A DNA stretch of 64,000 nt, taken from NCBI RefSeq assembly GCF_039727615.1, contig NZ_CP152474.1, positions 124,001 to 188,000 of the forward strand. Direction: 5' to 3'. This document shows, piece after piece, positions 29,236 to 38,876 of the stretch (within the stretch, counting starts at the first letter, position 1; each line of letters opens with the position of its first letter). Under the pieces are notes generated by a model. The model did no database searches. It was not told where the DNA came from and saw only the letters and a program-made list of their open reading frames with translations. A program made the translations under genes and the position numbers. The DNA comes from Leclercia sp. S52 (lineage in GTDB: Bacteria > Pseudomonadota > Gammaproteobacteria > Enterobacterales > Enterobacteriaceae).

Positions 29236-30372
29236 ATGGATCTGTTGATCGTATTGACCTATGTCGCCTTTGCCTGGGCCATCTTTAAAATATTTCGTAT
29301 TCCGGTAAACCAGTGGACGCTGGCGACTGCGACCCTGGGCGGGGTATTTCTCGTGGCCGGTCTCATTTTATTAATGAACTATAACCACCCTTATACGTTT
29401 ACGGCGCAGAAAGCGGTTATTTCTATTCCTATTACCCCGCAGGTCACGGGTGTCGTCAGTGAAGTCACCGATAAAAATAACCAGCTTATTAAAAAGGGCG
29501 AAGTGTTATTTAAAATCGATCCGGGCAGGTATAAAGCCCGTGTTGACAGATTACAGGCTGACCTGGTGACAGCCACGCACAATATTGACAATCTGAAGGC
29601 GCAGCTTTCAGAAGCCGTTGCCAATACCACGCGGGTGTCCGCTGAGCGTGACCGGCTGTATAAAGATTATCAGCGTTACCTGAAAGGCAGTCAGGCGAAA
29701 GTCAATCCGTTCTCTGAAAGCGATATCGATAACGCGCGCCAGAACTATCTGGCACAGGATGCCATGGTGAAAGGTTCCGTTGCTGAACAGACGCAGATTC
29801 AGAGCCAGTTAGACAGTATGGTCAACGGTGAGCAGTCGCAGATTGCCTCCCTGCGCGCCCAGTTGGCCGAAGCCACCTATAACCTGGATCAGACCATCGT
29901 CCGGGCGCCAAGCGACGGCTACATCACCCAGGTGCTGATTCGCCCGGGAACCTATGCCGCCTCGCTGCCGCTGCGTCCGGTGATGGTGTTTATTCCTGAG
30001 CAGAAACGGATGATCGTCGCCCAGTTCCGCCAGAACTCACTTCTGCGTCTGAAGCCGGGTGACGAAGCGGAAGTGGTGTTCAGCGCGCTGCCAGGCCAGG
30101 TCTTCCCTGGTAAGCTGACCAGCATTCTGCCGGTGGTGCCGGGCGGCTCCTACCAGGCACAGGGTTCGCTGCAGTCCCTGACGATGGTGCCGGGTTCTGA
30201 TGGCGTGCTGGGTACCATCGAGCTGGATCCGAATGCCGACGTGGACGCGCTGCCGGACGGTATCTACGCCCAGGTGGCGGTTTACTCCGACCACTTCGCG
30301 CACGTCTCGGTGATGCGTAAAGTCCTGCTGCGTATGACCAGCTGGATGCACTACCTCTATCTCGACCATTAA
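29236..30372 (+). CDS. yibH: HlyD/EmrA-type membrane fusion protein YibH
   Basis: A 378-residue protein, the same length as E. coli YibH. Two N-terminal membrane segments (about 2-20 and 28-47) precede a lipoyl-like half ([17 protein letters not shown]), a long helical hairpin (about 95-215) and the second lipoyl half ([20 protein letters not shown]), then a beta-barrel domain. This is the architecture of periplasmic adaptors of MFS-type or other export systems, but no transporter gene adjoins it; YibI may serve as a partner. The substrate is unknown. It ends just before a strong terminator. Confidence 0.92.
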   Translation: MDLLIVLTYVAFAWAIFKIFRIPVNQWTLATATLGGVFLVAGLILLMNYNHPYTFTAQKAVISIPITPQVTGVVSEVTDKNNQLIKKGEVLFKIDPGRYKARVDRLQADLVTATHNIDNLKAQLSEAVANTTRVSAERDRLYKDYQRYLKGSQAKVNPFSESDIDNARQNYLAQDAMVKGSVAEQTQIQSQLDSMVNGEQSQIASLRAQLAEATYNLDQTIVRAPSDGYITQVLIRPGTYAASLPLRPVMVFIPEQKRMIVAQFRQNSLLRLKPGDEAEVVFSALPGQVFPGKLTSILPVVPGGSYQAQGSLQSLTMVPGSDGVLGTIELDPNADVDALPDGIYAQVAVYSDHFAHVSVMRKVLLRMTSWMHYLYLDH

Positions 30373-30382
30373 TCCCTTCCAG

Positions 30383-30416
30383 GGCAGGCATGCGATACGC
30401 AATGCCTGCCTTTTTT
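30383..30416 (+). terminator. Rho-independent terminator after yibIH
   Basis: Nine-base stem GGCAGGCAT / ATGCCTGCC around a 10-base loop, followed by six T. Confidence 0.88.
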
Positions 30417-30465
30417 CCTTGCCTGGGCCATACTTATCCTTTTGTTGGCGGAAAAGGAGCAGGCA

Positions 30466-31074
30466 ATGAAACTCATCGGCAGTTATACCAGTCCCTTCGT
30501 GCGTAAAATCTCCATTCTCCTGCTGGAGAAAGGCATTACCTTTGAATTTGTGAATGAACAACCCTATCAGGCTGACACCGGTGTCGCGCAGTACAATCCG
30601 TTGGGGAAAGTCCCGGCGCTGGTGACCGATGACGGGGAGTACTGGTTCGACTCGCCCATCATTGCCAGCTATATCGAGCTGCTGGATATCGCCCCGGCGA
30701 TGATCCCCCGTGAACCTAAAGCTGCGCTGGCTATCCGCCAAATCGAGGCGCTGGCGGACGGGATCATGGATGCGGCCCTGGCCTCGGTGCGCGAGCAGGC
30801 GCGTCCGGCGGCACAGCAGTCGGAGACCGAGCTGCTGCGTCAGCGCGAGAAAATCCTTCGCAGCCTGGATCACTGTGAAGCGCTTATCCGCGAGGGGAAA
30901 ATTGCCACCGACAGCGTTAACCTGGCGACCATCGCCATTGCCTGCGCCATCGGCTATCTCAATTTCCGGCGCGTCTCGCCGGGCTGGTGCGTGGATCGCC
31001 CGCTGCTGGTCAAACTGGCGGAAACCCTGTTCCAGCGCGAAAGCTTCGCCCGCACCGAACCGCCAAAGGCTTGA
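30466..31074 (+). CDS. yibF: Glutathione S-transferase-like protein YibF
   Basis: A 202-residue protein of the GST superfamily. The thioredoxin-like N-terminal domain begins [20 protein letters not shown], where a serine takes the catalytic position. It has the cis-proline GKVPALV and the glutathione gamma-glutamyl site [11 protein letters not shown]. The helical C-terminal domain is [20 protein letters not shown] onward. E. coli YibF binds glutathione, but its physiological role is unclear. The ATG at 30466 follows AAGGAG, which excludes the upstream in-frame start at 30442. Confidence 0.94.
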   Translation: MKLIGSYTSPFVRKISILLLEKGITFEFVNEQPYQADTGVAQYNPLGKVPALVTDDGEYWFDSPIIASYIELLDIAPAMIPREPKAALAIRQIEALADGIMDAALASVREQARPAAQQSETELLRQREKILRSLDHCEALIREGKIATDSVNLATIAIACAIGYLNFRRVSPGWCVDRPLLVKLAETLFQRESFARTEPPKA

Positions 31075-31126
31075 TGTCGTCGATAACACTTCCTTGCCGG
31101 ACGCGGTACAATCGCCCTGACATTGA

Positions 31127-31151
31127 CTCCCTCTCCCGTCGGGAGGGGGGG
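31127..31151. repeat. Palindromic repeat, half copy, upstream of selA
   Basis: CTCCCTCTCCC-gtc-GGGAGGGGGGG; one inner hairpin of the 20066-type element, with its right arm ending in a G7 run. Confidence 0.6.
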
Positions 31152-31177
31152 AAGATACCCAACCGTCAGGCGCTTTC

Positions 31178-32563
31178 ATGACTACTCAGCACGCTCTCTA
31201 TAGCCAACTTCCCGCGACCGATCGTCTGCTTCGCGATGCCCGTCTTACTTCCGTTATTGCCCGCTTTGGTCACAGCCGAACGGTAGAGACTTTACGCCTG
31301 TTGCAGGACGAAGCCCGCGCCGGGATCCGCGCCGACAACTGCCTCCCGGGCTGGTGCGACGACTGGGCGCAGGAGGCCGAAAAACGGCTGGCGAGGGATA
31401 ACGCCCCGGGCCTGCGCCCGGTCATCAACCTGACGGGCACGGTATTGCACACCAATCTCGGGCGCGCGCTGCTGGCCGGGGAGGCGGTGGCCGCGGTTAC
31501 TCAGGCGATGCAGATGCCGGTCACGCTGGAGTACGATCTCGACGGCGCCGGACGCGGCCACCGCGACCGGCCGCTGGCGGCGCTGCTGTGTCAGCTTACC
31601 GGCGCGGAAGATGCCTGCATTGTGAATAACAATGCCGCGGCGGTGCTGCTGATGCTGGCCGCCACCGCCAGCGGTAAAGAAGTCGTGGTTTCCCGGGGTG
31701 AGCTGGTGGAGATCGGCGGGGCGTTTCGCATCCCGGACGTAATGACCCAGGCCGGGTGCCAGCTGCGGGAAGTGGGCACCACCAACCGTACCCACGAGCG
31801 GGACTACGCGGCGGCCATCAATGACAACACCGCCCTGCTGATGAAGGTGCATACCAGCAATTACCATATTGAAGGCTTCACCCGTGCCGTTGACGAGGCG
31901 GATCTGGTGCGCATCGGGCAGGAGAGGGACGTGCCAGTGGTGGTCGATCTGGGCAGCGGTTCGCTGGTGGATCTCAGTCGCTATGGCCTGCCGAAAGAGC
32001 CGATGCCGCAGGCGTTAATTGCCGCTGGCGTCAGCCTGGTGAGCTTCTCGGGTGACAAGCTGCTGGGCGGCCCGCAGGCCGGGATCATCGTCGGCAAGCG
32101 CGACCTGATTGCCAGATTGCAACAGCACCCACTGAAACGCGCCCTGCGCGCGGATAAAATGACCCTCGCCGCGCTGGAGGCCACCTTGCGCCTCTATCTC
32201 CACCCGGAGACGCTGGCCGAACGCTTGCCGACGTTGCGCCTGTTGAGCCGCGACGCCGCCGCGATCCATCATCAGGGGGAGCGGTTGCAGGCCCTGGTCG
32301 CGCCGCACTACCCTGATTTTGAGGTTCGCGTGGAAGATTGCCTGTCACAGCCGGGCAGTGGATCGCTGCCGGTGGATCGCCTGCCGGGCGCGGCCCTGAC
32401 CTTTACCCCGCGCGACGGACGCGGTGCGCAGCTGGAGGCGCTGGCGTTACGCTGGCGATCCCTGCCGGTGCCGGTGCTTGGCCGGATAAAAGACGGACGT
32501 CTGTGGCTGGATTTACGCTGTCTGGAAGATGAAGCACAGTTTCTGGAGATGTTGTTGAAATGA
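31178..32563 (+). CDS. selA: L-seryl-tRNA(Sec) selenium transferase
   Basis: A 461-residue PLP enzyme converting seryl-tRNA(Sec) to selenocysteinyl-tRNA(Sec) with selenophosphate, forming a large ring-shaped oligomer. Landmarks: [55 protein letters not shown] and the PLP lysine in [15 protein letters not shown]. It overlaps selB by 4 bases (ATGA), the standard coupling. The cognate selC tRNA is not in this window. Confidence 0.97.
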   Translation: MTTQHALYSQLPATDRLLRDARLTSVIARFGHSRTVETLRLLQDEARAGIRADNCLPGWCDDWAQEAEKRLARDNAPGLRPVINLTGTVLHTNLGRALLAGEAVAAVTQAMQMPVTLEYDLDGAGRGHRDRPLAALLCQLTGAEDACIVNNNAAAVLLMLAATASGKEVVVSRGELVEIGGAFRIPDVMTQAGCQLREVGTTNRTHERDYAAAINDNTALLMKVHTSNYHIEGFTRAVDEADLVRIGQERDVPVVVDLGSGSLVDLSRYGLPKEPMPQALIAAGVSLVSFSGDKLLGGPQAGIIVGKRDLIARLQQHPLKRALRADKMTLAALEATLRLYLHPETLAERLPTLRLLSRDAAAIHHQGERLQALVAPHYPDFEVRVEDCLSQPGSGSLPVDRLPGAALTFTPRDGRGAQLEALALRWRSLPVPVLGRIKDGRLWLDLRCLEDEAQFLEMLLK

Positions 32564-34416
32564 TTATTGCCACCGCCGGGCATGTTGACCACGGCAAAAC
32601 CACCCTGCTGCAGGCGATCACCGGCGTCAACGCCGACCGCCTGCCGGAAGAGAAAAAGCGCGGCATGACCATCGATCTGGGTTATGCCTACTGGCCCCAG
32701 CCGGATGGCCGGGTGCTGGGATTTATCGACGTGCCGGGACACGAAAAGTTTTTGTCCAACATGCTGGCCGGTGTCGGTGGGATTGACCACGCCCTGCTGG
32801 TGGTGGCCTGCGATGACGGGGTGATGGCGCAGACGCGCGAGCACCTGCAGATCCTCCAGCTGACCGGTAACCCGCAGCTAACGGTGGCCCTGACCAAAGC
32901 CGATCGCGTCGACGACGCCCGGGTGGAGGCAGTGCGCGACGAAGTGCTGGCCACCCTGCGCGACTTTGGCTTTGCCGACGCGACGCTGTTTGTCACCGTT
33001 GCCACCGAGGGGCGGGGCATTGATGCCCTGCGCGATCACCTGCAACAGCTCCCGGCCCGCGCCCATGCGGATCACCACCGCTTCCGCCTGGCTATCGATC
33101 GCGCTTTTACCGTGAAAGGGGCCGGTCTGGTCGTCACCGGTACGGCGCTGTCGGGCGAAGTGCGGGTAGGCGACAGCCTGTGGCTGACCGGAGTCAACAA
33201 ACCGGTGCGTATCCGTGGCCTGCACGCGCAAAACCAGCCTGTTGAACAGGCTCACGCCGGACAGCGCATTGCCCTGAACCTGGTGGGCGACACGGAAAAA
33301 GCGGAGCTGAACCGCGGGGACTGGCTGCTGGCCGACGCGCCGCCGGAGCCGACCACGCGTGTGATAGTCACCCTGCAAGGCGATGTGCCGCTGGCGCAGT
33401 GGCAGCCGCTGCATATTCACCATGCCGCCAGCCACGTCACCGGCCGCGTCTCGCTGCTGGAGGGGGCGCTGGCGGAATTGGTCTTCGATACCCCGCTGTG
33501 GCTGGCCGACAACGATCGGCTGGTGCTGCGCGATATCGCTGCCCGCGTCACCCTCGCCGGGGCGCGGGTCGTCACTCTCAATCCGCCGCGTCGCGGAAAG
33601 CGCAAGCCGGAGTACCTGCACTGGCTGGCGACGCTGGCACCGGCTGCGGATGACCGCGCCGCCCTGCTGGCGCATCTTGAGCGCGGGGCGGTAAACCTGG
33701 ATGCGTTCGGCTGGGCACGCCAGCTTAGCAGGGAAGGGCTGCGTCAGTTGACCCAACAGCCTGAGTTTATCCAGGCCGGTTCCAGCCTGTTAAACACCGC
33801 TGTCGCGGCGCGCTGGCAGCGTAAGATTCTGGAGGTGCTGGCGACCTATCATCAGCAGCATCAGGATGAACCCGGTCCGGGCCGCGAGCGCCTGCGGCGC
33901 ATGGCCCTGCCGATGGAGGATGAGGCTCTGGTCCTGCTGCTGATCGAGCGGATGCGTGAGAGCGGGGAGCTGCACAGCTACCACGGCTGGCTGCACCTGC
34001 CGGATCACAAAGCGGGCTTTACCCCGGCGCAGCAGGCCGTCTGGGAAAAAGCGGACGCGCTCTTTGGCGACGAACCCTGGTGGGTGCGCGACCTGGCCCG
34101 TGAAACCGCCACCGACGAGCAGACCATGCGGCAGGTGCTGAAGCATGCGGCGCAGCAGGGGTTGATTACCGCCATCGTCAAAGATCGTTATTACCGCCAC
34201 GATCGGATTGTCACCTTTGCCAACCTGATCCGTGAGCTGGACCAGGAGCGCGGCTCCACCTGCGCGGCGGATTTCCGCGACCGGCTGAACGTCGGGCGTA
34301 AGCTGGCGATCCAGATCCTTGAGTACTTCAACCGCATTGGCTTTACCCGCCGCCGCGGTAACGATCACCTCCTGCGGGATGCGCTGCTCTTTGCCGATGA
34401 GGGGCAGCAGCGTTAA
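32560..34416 (+). CDS. selB: Selenocysteine-specific translation elongation factor SelB
   Basis: A 618-residue GTPase that delivers selenocysteinyl-tRNA to UGA codons marked by a SECIS hairpin. The GTPase motifs are ordered: G1 GHVDHGKTT (7-15), G2 [12 protein letters not shown]3 DVPGHEKF, G4 TKAD. Two beta-barrel domains follow ([18 protein letters not shown]). A C-terminal series of winged helices (about 370-618) binds mRNA, ending near [20 protein letters not shown]. Its end overlaps the convergent ROK kinase by 4 bases. Confidence 0.97.
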   Translation: MIIATAGHVDHGKTTLLQAITGVNADRLPEEKKRGMTIDLGYAYWPQPDGRVLGFIDVPGHEKFLSNMLAGVGGIDHALLVVACDDGVMAQTREHLQILQLTGNPQLTVALTKADRVDDARVEAVRDEVLATLRDFGFADATLFVTVATEGRGIDALRDHLQQLPARAHADHHRFRLAIDRAFTVKGAGLVVTGTALSGEVRVGDSLWLTGVNKPVRIRGLHAQNQPVEQAHAGQRIALNLVGDTEKAELNRGDWLLADAPPEPTTRVIVTLQGDVPLAQWQPLHIHHAASHVTGRVSLLEGALAELVFDTPLWLADNDRLVLRDIAARVTLAGARVVTLNPPRRGKRKPEYLHWLATLAPAADDRAALLAHLERGAVNLDAFGWARQLSREGLRQLTQQPEFIQAGSSLLNTAVAARWQRKILEVLATYHQQHQDEPGPGRERLRRMALPMEDEALVLLLIERMRESGELHSYHGWLHLPDHKAGFTPAQQAVWEKADALFGDEPWWVRDLARETATDEQTMRQVLKHAAQQGLITAIVKDRYYRHDRIVTFANLIRELDQERGSTCAADFRDRLNVGRKLAIQILEYFNRIGFTRRRGNDHLLRDALLFADEGQQR

Positions 34417-35300
34417 TCCTTCTTGCTGGCGAACTTCTGTTTCGCCAGCCATACGGCGCCCAGCCTGCCCGCTTGGTTACCCAGCTGGCAGGGCAGGATG
34501 GGCACCTGCAGCGAGTCCCACTCTTCAAAGGTTTGCAGGTGTTTGTCGAGCAGCGTATAGATTTTCTCCTGCTCGCTGATGCCGCCGCCGATCAGCACCA
34601 CCTGTGGGTCGAACATTGAGATGACGCTATAGACCCCGCGGGCCAGAAACAGGGCCCACTCCTCTACGGCTTCGCGCAGGTGCAGATCGTTCTCCATTCG
34701 CTCGAACAGCTCTTCGCCTTTCGGCATATCCTCTCCGGACACCCCCAGCGCCCGGCGGCAGGTCTCCATCAGCCCTTTGGCAGAGGCCACCTCATGCATC
34801 CCTTCGCCGTGTTTGCCGACCGGGATGACCCCGAATTCCCCGGCGCGGTAGTGCGAGCCGCGATAAAGATCGCCCCCCAGCACAATGCCGCCGCCGATCC
34901 CGGTGCCGAGGGTCATGCAGACAAAATTCTCATAGTCCCGCCCGGCGCCGCGCCAGCGTTCGCCGAGGGCGGCACAGCTGGCGTCATTGTCGGCCACCAG
35001 CGGCAGGTCGGTCAGCTCCGCGAAGAGCGCGTACAGGTTGACGTTGTCCAGGTACTCCAGCGCGCCCGCCTTTGCGGCGTCGCCGGTATGGGTATTAATG
35101 TGGCCGGGGATGCTCACGCCGATCGCCGTAATCTCATGTTCTTTCTGGTACGCTTCGACCACCTCGCGCCACCGCTGCTTAAAGCTCTCTTCATCCTCCG
35201 GCGTATCAAATTGATCGGTGGCGAGTTCGTTTCCGTCCTCGTCAATCACGCCGTGTTTAATGTGGGTTCCGCCCACGTCGAAGCCGATAAAAAGCCGCAT
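34413..35300 (-). CDS. ROK family sugar kinase without the zinc cysteine cluster
   Basis: A 295-residue ROK kinase. The phosphate-1 motif is FIGFDVGGTHIKHGVID, the catalytic Asp is in LVADNDASCAALGE, and the phosphate-2 region is MTLGTGIGGGIVLGGDL. The adenosine loop is QVVLIGGGISEQ. The substrate-side GEFG is present (HYRAGEFGV), but the usual CxCGxxGCxE zinc motif is replaced by a cysteine-free stretch (PVGKHGEGMHEVASAKGL). This resembles the beta-glucoside kinase (BglK) branch, so glucose or a phosphorylatable glucoside is possible; the substrate cannot be set from sequence. In E. coli this slot holds yiaY. It is divergent from aldB and convergent with selB. Confidence 0.85.
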   Translation of the reverse strand: MRLFIGFDVGGTHIKHGVIDEDGNELATDQFDTPEDEESFKQRWREVVEAYQKEHEITAIGVSIPGHINTHTGDAAKAGALEYLDNVNLYALFAELTDLPLVADNDASCAALGERWRGAGRDYENFVCMTLGTGIGGGIVLGGDLYRGSHYRAGEFGVIPVGKHGEGMHEVASAKGLMETCRRALGVSGEDMPKGEELFERMENDLHLREAVEEWALFLARGVYSVISMFDPQVVLIGGGISEQEKIYTLLDKHLQTFEEWDSLQVPILPCQLGNQAGRLGAVWLAKQKFASKKD

Positions 35301-35466
35301 TTATCCATCCCTCTGCCAGAGTTGTGCGCTTTAAGTATGGCTCAGGGCAGAAAACCAAACGTAAAGTAAGGTAATGCGTGAAGGGGCTCGCAAAGCAGGC
35401 GACGGCTGGCGATATTTTCACCGCCGCGGTCTACCTTTGAAGGACACTTCACCCAAGGAGACAGTC

Positions 35467-37006
35467 ATGACGAATAACCCTCCCTCAGCACGTATCCTGC
35501 CCGGCGAATATGGTTTCCCCCTCAAACTGAAAGCCCGTTATGACAACTTTATCGGCGGCGACTGGGTTCCTCCGGCCGACGGCGAGTATTACCAGAACCT
35601 GACCCCGGTGACCGGCCAGCCGCTGTGCGAAATCGCCAGCTCCGGCAAGCGCGATATCGATCTGGCGCTGGATGCCGCCCACAAGATCAAAGACAAATGG
35701 GCCCACACCTCGGTGCAGGATCGCGCGGCGATCCTGTTTAAAATTGCCGATCGCATGGAGCAGAACCTTGAGCTGCTGGCCACGGCCGAGACCTGGGATA
35801 ACGGGAAGCCGATCCGCGAAACCCTGGCCGCCGACGTGCCGCTGGCGATCGACCACTTCCGCTATTTCGCCTCCTGTATTCGTGCCCAGGAGGGGGGGCA
35901 TCAGCGAGGTGGACAAAGATACCGTCGCCTATCACTTCCATGAGCCGCTGGGCGTGGTCGGGCAGATCATCCCGTGGAACTTTCCCCTGCTGATGGCCGC
36001 CTGGAAAATGGCGCCCGCGCTGGCAGCCGGGAACTGCGTGGTACTGAAACCGGCGCGCTTAACGCCGCTGTCGATCCTGCTGCTGATGGAAGTGGTGGGC
36101 GACCTGCTCCCGCCAGGGGTGGTGAACGTGGTCAACGGCGCCGGGGGCGAAATCGGTGAATATCTGGCGACCTCCAAACGGATCGCCAAAGTGGCCTTTA
36201 CCGGCTCTACCGAAGTGGGCCAGCAGATCATGCAGTACGCCACCCAGAACATCATTCCGGTGACGCTGGAGCTGGGCGGCAAATCGCCGAATATCTTCTT
36301 TGCCGACGTGATGGACGAAGAGGATGCCTTCTTTGATAAGGCGCTGGAAGGGTTTGCCCTCTTTGCGTTTAACCAGGGCGAAGTCTGCACCTGCCCAAGC
36401 CGGGCGCTGGTGCAGGAGTCGATCTACGAGCGCTTTATGGAGCGCGCCATCCGTCGCGTGGAGTCGATCCGCAGCGGCAACCCGCTGGACAGCGTCACCC
36501 AGATGGGGGCCCAGGTGTCGCACGGTCAGCTGGAGACCATCCTCAACTATATCGATATCGGTAAGAAAGAGGGGGCCGAACTCTTAACCGGCGGGCGGCG
36601 CAAGCAGCTGGACGGTGAGCTGAAAGAGGGTTATTACCTCGAGCCGACGATCCTGTCCGGCAAAAACAACATGCGCGTCTTCCAGGAGGAGATCTTCGGC
36701 CCGGTGCTGGCGGTGACGACCTTCAAAACCATGGAGGAGGCGCTGGAGCTGGCCAACGATTCGCAGTATGGCCTGGGGGCGGGGGTCTGGAGCCGTAACG
36801 GCAATCTGGCGTATCAGATGGGGCGCGGTATCCAGGCCGGACGCGTGTGGACCAACTGCTATCATGCTTACCCGGCGCATGCCGCGTTTGGCGGATACAA
36901 ACAGTCGGGTATTGGCCGTGAAACCCACAAGATGATGCTGGAACATTACCAGCAGACCAAATGCCTGCTGGTCAGCTACTCCGATAAACCGCTGGGACTG
37001 TTCTGA
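35467..37006 (+). CDS. aldB: Aldehyde dehydrogenase AldB, frameshifted as sequenced
   Basis: NADP-dependent aldehyde dehydrogenase that oxidises acetaldehyde and other aldehydes; stationary-phase and CRP controlled in E. coli. The ATG at 35467 has AAGGAG upstream. Conserved blocks: [43 protein letters not shown] with the general-base Glu, and [15 protein letters not shown] with the catalytic Cys. Seven G at 35892-35898 break the frame; six joins [20 protein letters not shown] and gives exactly 512 residues, the E. coli length. The 3' end overlaps the convergent yiaU by 31 bp. The break is judged a sequencing error. Confidence 0.93.
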
Positions 37007-37966
37007 TTGTCCAGAGCAGGCCGCCCCAGCGCGGCCTGCTCAATCTGCCTGCGCAGGGTATTCAGTACGCCATCCAGCACAAACTGCACTCGCCACGGCT
37101 GATAGTCACGTTTGCGGAAGATCGCCACCAGATCCAGCCACCACTCCTCCTGATGGGTGAAGCAGGGCACCATTGAGCCCTGCTCGATTTCCCGCAGCAG
37201 ACTCTCTTTTGGCGCAAAGACGATCCCCAGATGATTGCGCGCCAGCTCAAGCGCCGTCTGGGTGTTGTCGCAAATATAGTTACCCGTGACTTTATAATCG
37301 AGCACCTGCTCGCTATTATTCACGCGAAAACGCCAGATGTTGGCGTCATCGATGATCATTGAGTCGATAAGAATGCAGGAGTGATTAATAAGATCGTCAG
37401 GATGATTAATAGGGTGCTTTTTAATATATTCAGGAGTAGCGAAAGCAGTAACAGAATATTTTGTTAAGGTGCTGGCGACCAGACTTTCATCTTTTGGTTG
37501 GGCATAGGTAATTAAAATATCGCAATCGTCGGGAAAGGTGACCCCTTCGAAAAACTCGTTCCGGTCCAGGTTGTAGGTTTTCAGGCTAATACGGATATCG
37601 CCAATATTTTCGATCTCATGAATCACGTGGCGGGCCAGATAAGTGACGATACCCGAGGGGGGCATAAAGGGTGACCTTGCCGCGTTTTTCGTGTTTGTAA
37701 TCAGCAATAAAATTAATCAGTTGCTCATTTTTTTCCAGCGATGCGTCAATGAACGGCAGCAAGGATTCACCGAACTGGGTCAGCGCCAGGTGGCGGGTGG
37801 TGCGCTCAAATACCTTCAGGCCGACGCGGGTTTCGAAATCAGCAAGATATTTACTGACATTAGCCTGAGCCATTCCCAGCAATGCAGCCGCATCGCCAAT
37901 GCTGTGAGTCGCGGCAATGACGGAAATAATTTTTAATTCTCGCGGTTTGATTTGCAGCTTGTTCAT
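36976..37966 (-). CDS. yiaU: LysR-family regulator YiaU, frameshifted as sequenced
   Basis: The N-terminal winged helix is clear ([40 protein letters not shown]), followed by a type-2 periplasmic-binding-like effector domain (about residues 95-300). Six G at 37657-37662 break the frame; five joins [20 protein letters not shown] into a 329-residue protein. The divergent yiaT neighbour matches the E. coli yiaT-yiaU arrangement, which is the main reason for the symbol. The natural effector is unknown. The gene is more AT-rich by eye around 37300-37600 than the flanking aldB. Confidence 0.8.
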
Positions 37967-38085
37967 TGCCTGACGCCCATCTATATGAATTTATATATAA
38001 TATTATACAAATAACCGCATTGCATCGCGATTTTTGTAACCATTATTATGCGCCGCGTCGTATGACATTTAATGGATTACAAACA
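37967..38085. promoter_or_regulatory. yiaU-yiaT divergent promoter region
   Basis: 119 bp, strongly AT-rich, with a self-complementary ATAATATTAT core near 37996-38005 that fits a LysR-type operator and overlaps likely -10 elements. Exact promoters were not resolved. Confidence 0.4.
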
Positions 38086-38826
38086 ATGAAGTTTAAAAAG
38101 AATTTACTCATCGCGGCCACGTTATTTACGGCAATGCCCGTAATGGCCGATGACTTTTCAGTTGGCGCTGGCGCAGTTTTTAATGAATCACCCTATAGAG
38201 GCTATAACGAGAACGTCACCGCTGTCCCGTTAATTAGCTACGAAGGCGAGCTCTTCTACGTACGTCAGACCACCGGCGGCTGGATCGTCTGGAAAGATGC
38301 GAAAAACGAGCTCAGCCTGACCGCCTCCTGGATGCCGCTGCATTTCGACCCGGAAGATAACGACGACCATGCGATGAAGCAGCTGGATGAGCGTAAAGCT
38401 TCCGCGATGCTGGGCGGGGCATACTACCGTCATGAAAGCTGGGGTAGCCTGAAGTTTGCCCTGGCGGCCGATGCGATGGACGAGAGCGGCGGCGTGGTGG
38501 GCGAGATGTCTTACTTCCGTCCGATCCGCATGGAGCGCCTGACCCTGACGCCGTCAGTGGGGGTGTTCTACTATGACGAAAGCTTCAACGATTACTACTA
38601 CGGCGTCTCTGAGAAAGAGTCCCGTCGCAGCGGTCTGCAGCAGTACACCGCCAGTGAAGCCGTGACGCCGTATATCGGCCTGGCGGCGAAATATCAGCTG
38701 ACGCAGAACCTCTATCTGAACGCCAGCGCAGTCTATACCGTACTGCCTGACGAAGTGAAAAACAGCCCAATGATCGACCGTGACGACAGCTTCGCGCTGA
38801 TGACCGGCCTCTCCTGGAAGTTCTGA
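38086..38826 (+). CDS. yiaT: MipA/OmpV family outer-membrane protein YiaT
   Basis: A 246-residue protein, the same length as E. coli YiaT. The signal peptide MKFKKNLLIAATLFTAMPVMA is cleaved near residue 21, and the mature part is a beta-barrel with alternating strands and a terminal aromatic (GLSWKF). Near-identical family blocks are ESPYRGYNENVTAVPLISYE, NELSLTASWMPLHFDP and VFYYDESFNDYYYGVSEKES. The start at 38086 was chosen over the ORF start at 37966 because it begins the signal peptide. The role is not established; MipA relatives scaffold murein enzymes. Confidence 0.92.
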   Translation: MKFKKNLLIAATLFTAMPVMADDFSVGAGAVFNESPYRGYNENVTAVPLISYEGELFYVRQTTGGWIVWKDAKNELSLTASWMPLHFDPEDNDDHAMKQLDERKASAMLGGAYYRHESWGSLKFALAADAMDESGGVVGEMSYFRPIRMERLTLTPSVGVFYYDESFNDYYYGVSEKESRRSGLQQYTASEAVTPYIGLAAKYQLTQNLYLNASAVYTVLPDEVKNSPMIDRDDSFALMTGLSWKF

Positions 38827-38837
38827 TTTTCAGCAAT

Positions 38838-38859
38838 CTGCCCTCAGGGACGAGGGCAG
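38838..38859. terminator. Hairpin between convergent yiaT and GH127 gene
   Basis: Stem CTGCCCTC / GAGGGCAG with a 6-base loop, in the 50-bp gap between converging genes. T tracts are weak on both sides. Confidence 0.5.
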
Positions 38860-38876
38860 CCTCAATCGTTTTCTTC

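Noticed and set aside
30037-31179. A 380-codon minus-strand frame over yibH and yibF
   Set aside because: Antisense to two conserved genes and spanning a terminator; no protein family signal.
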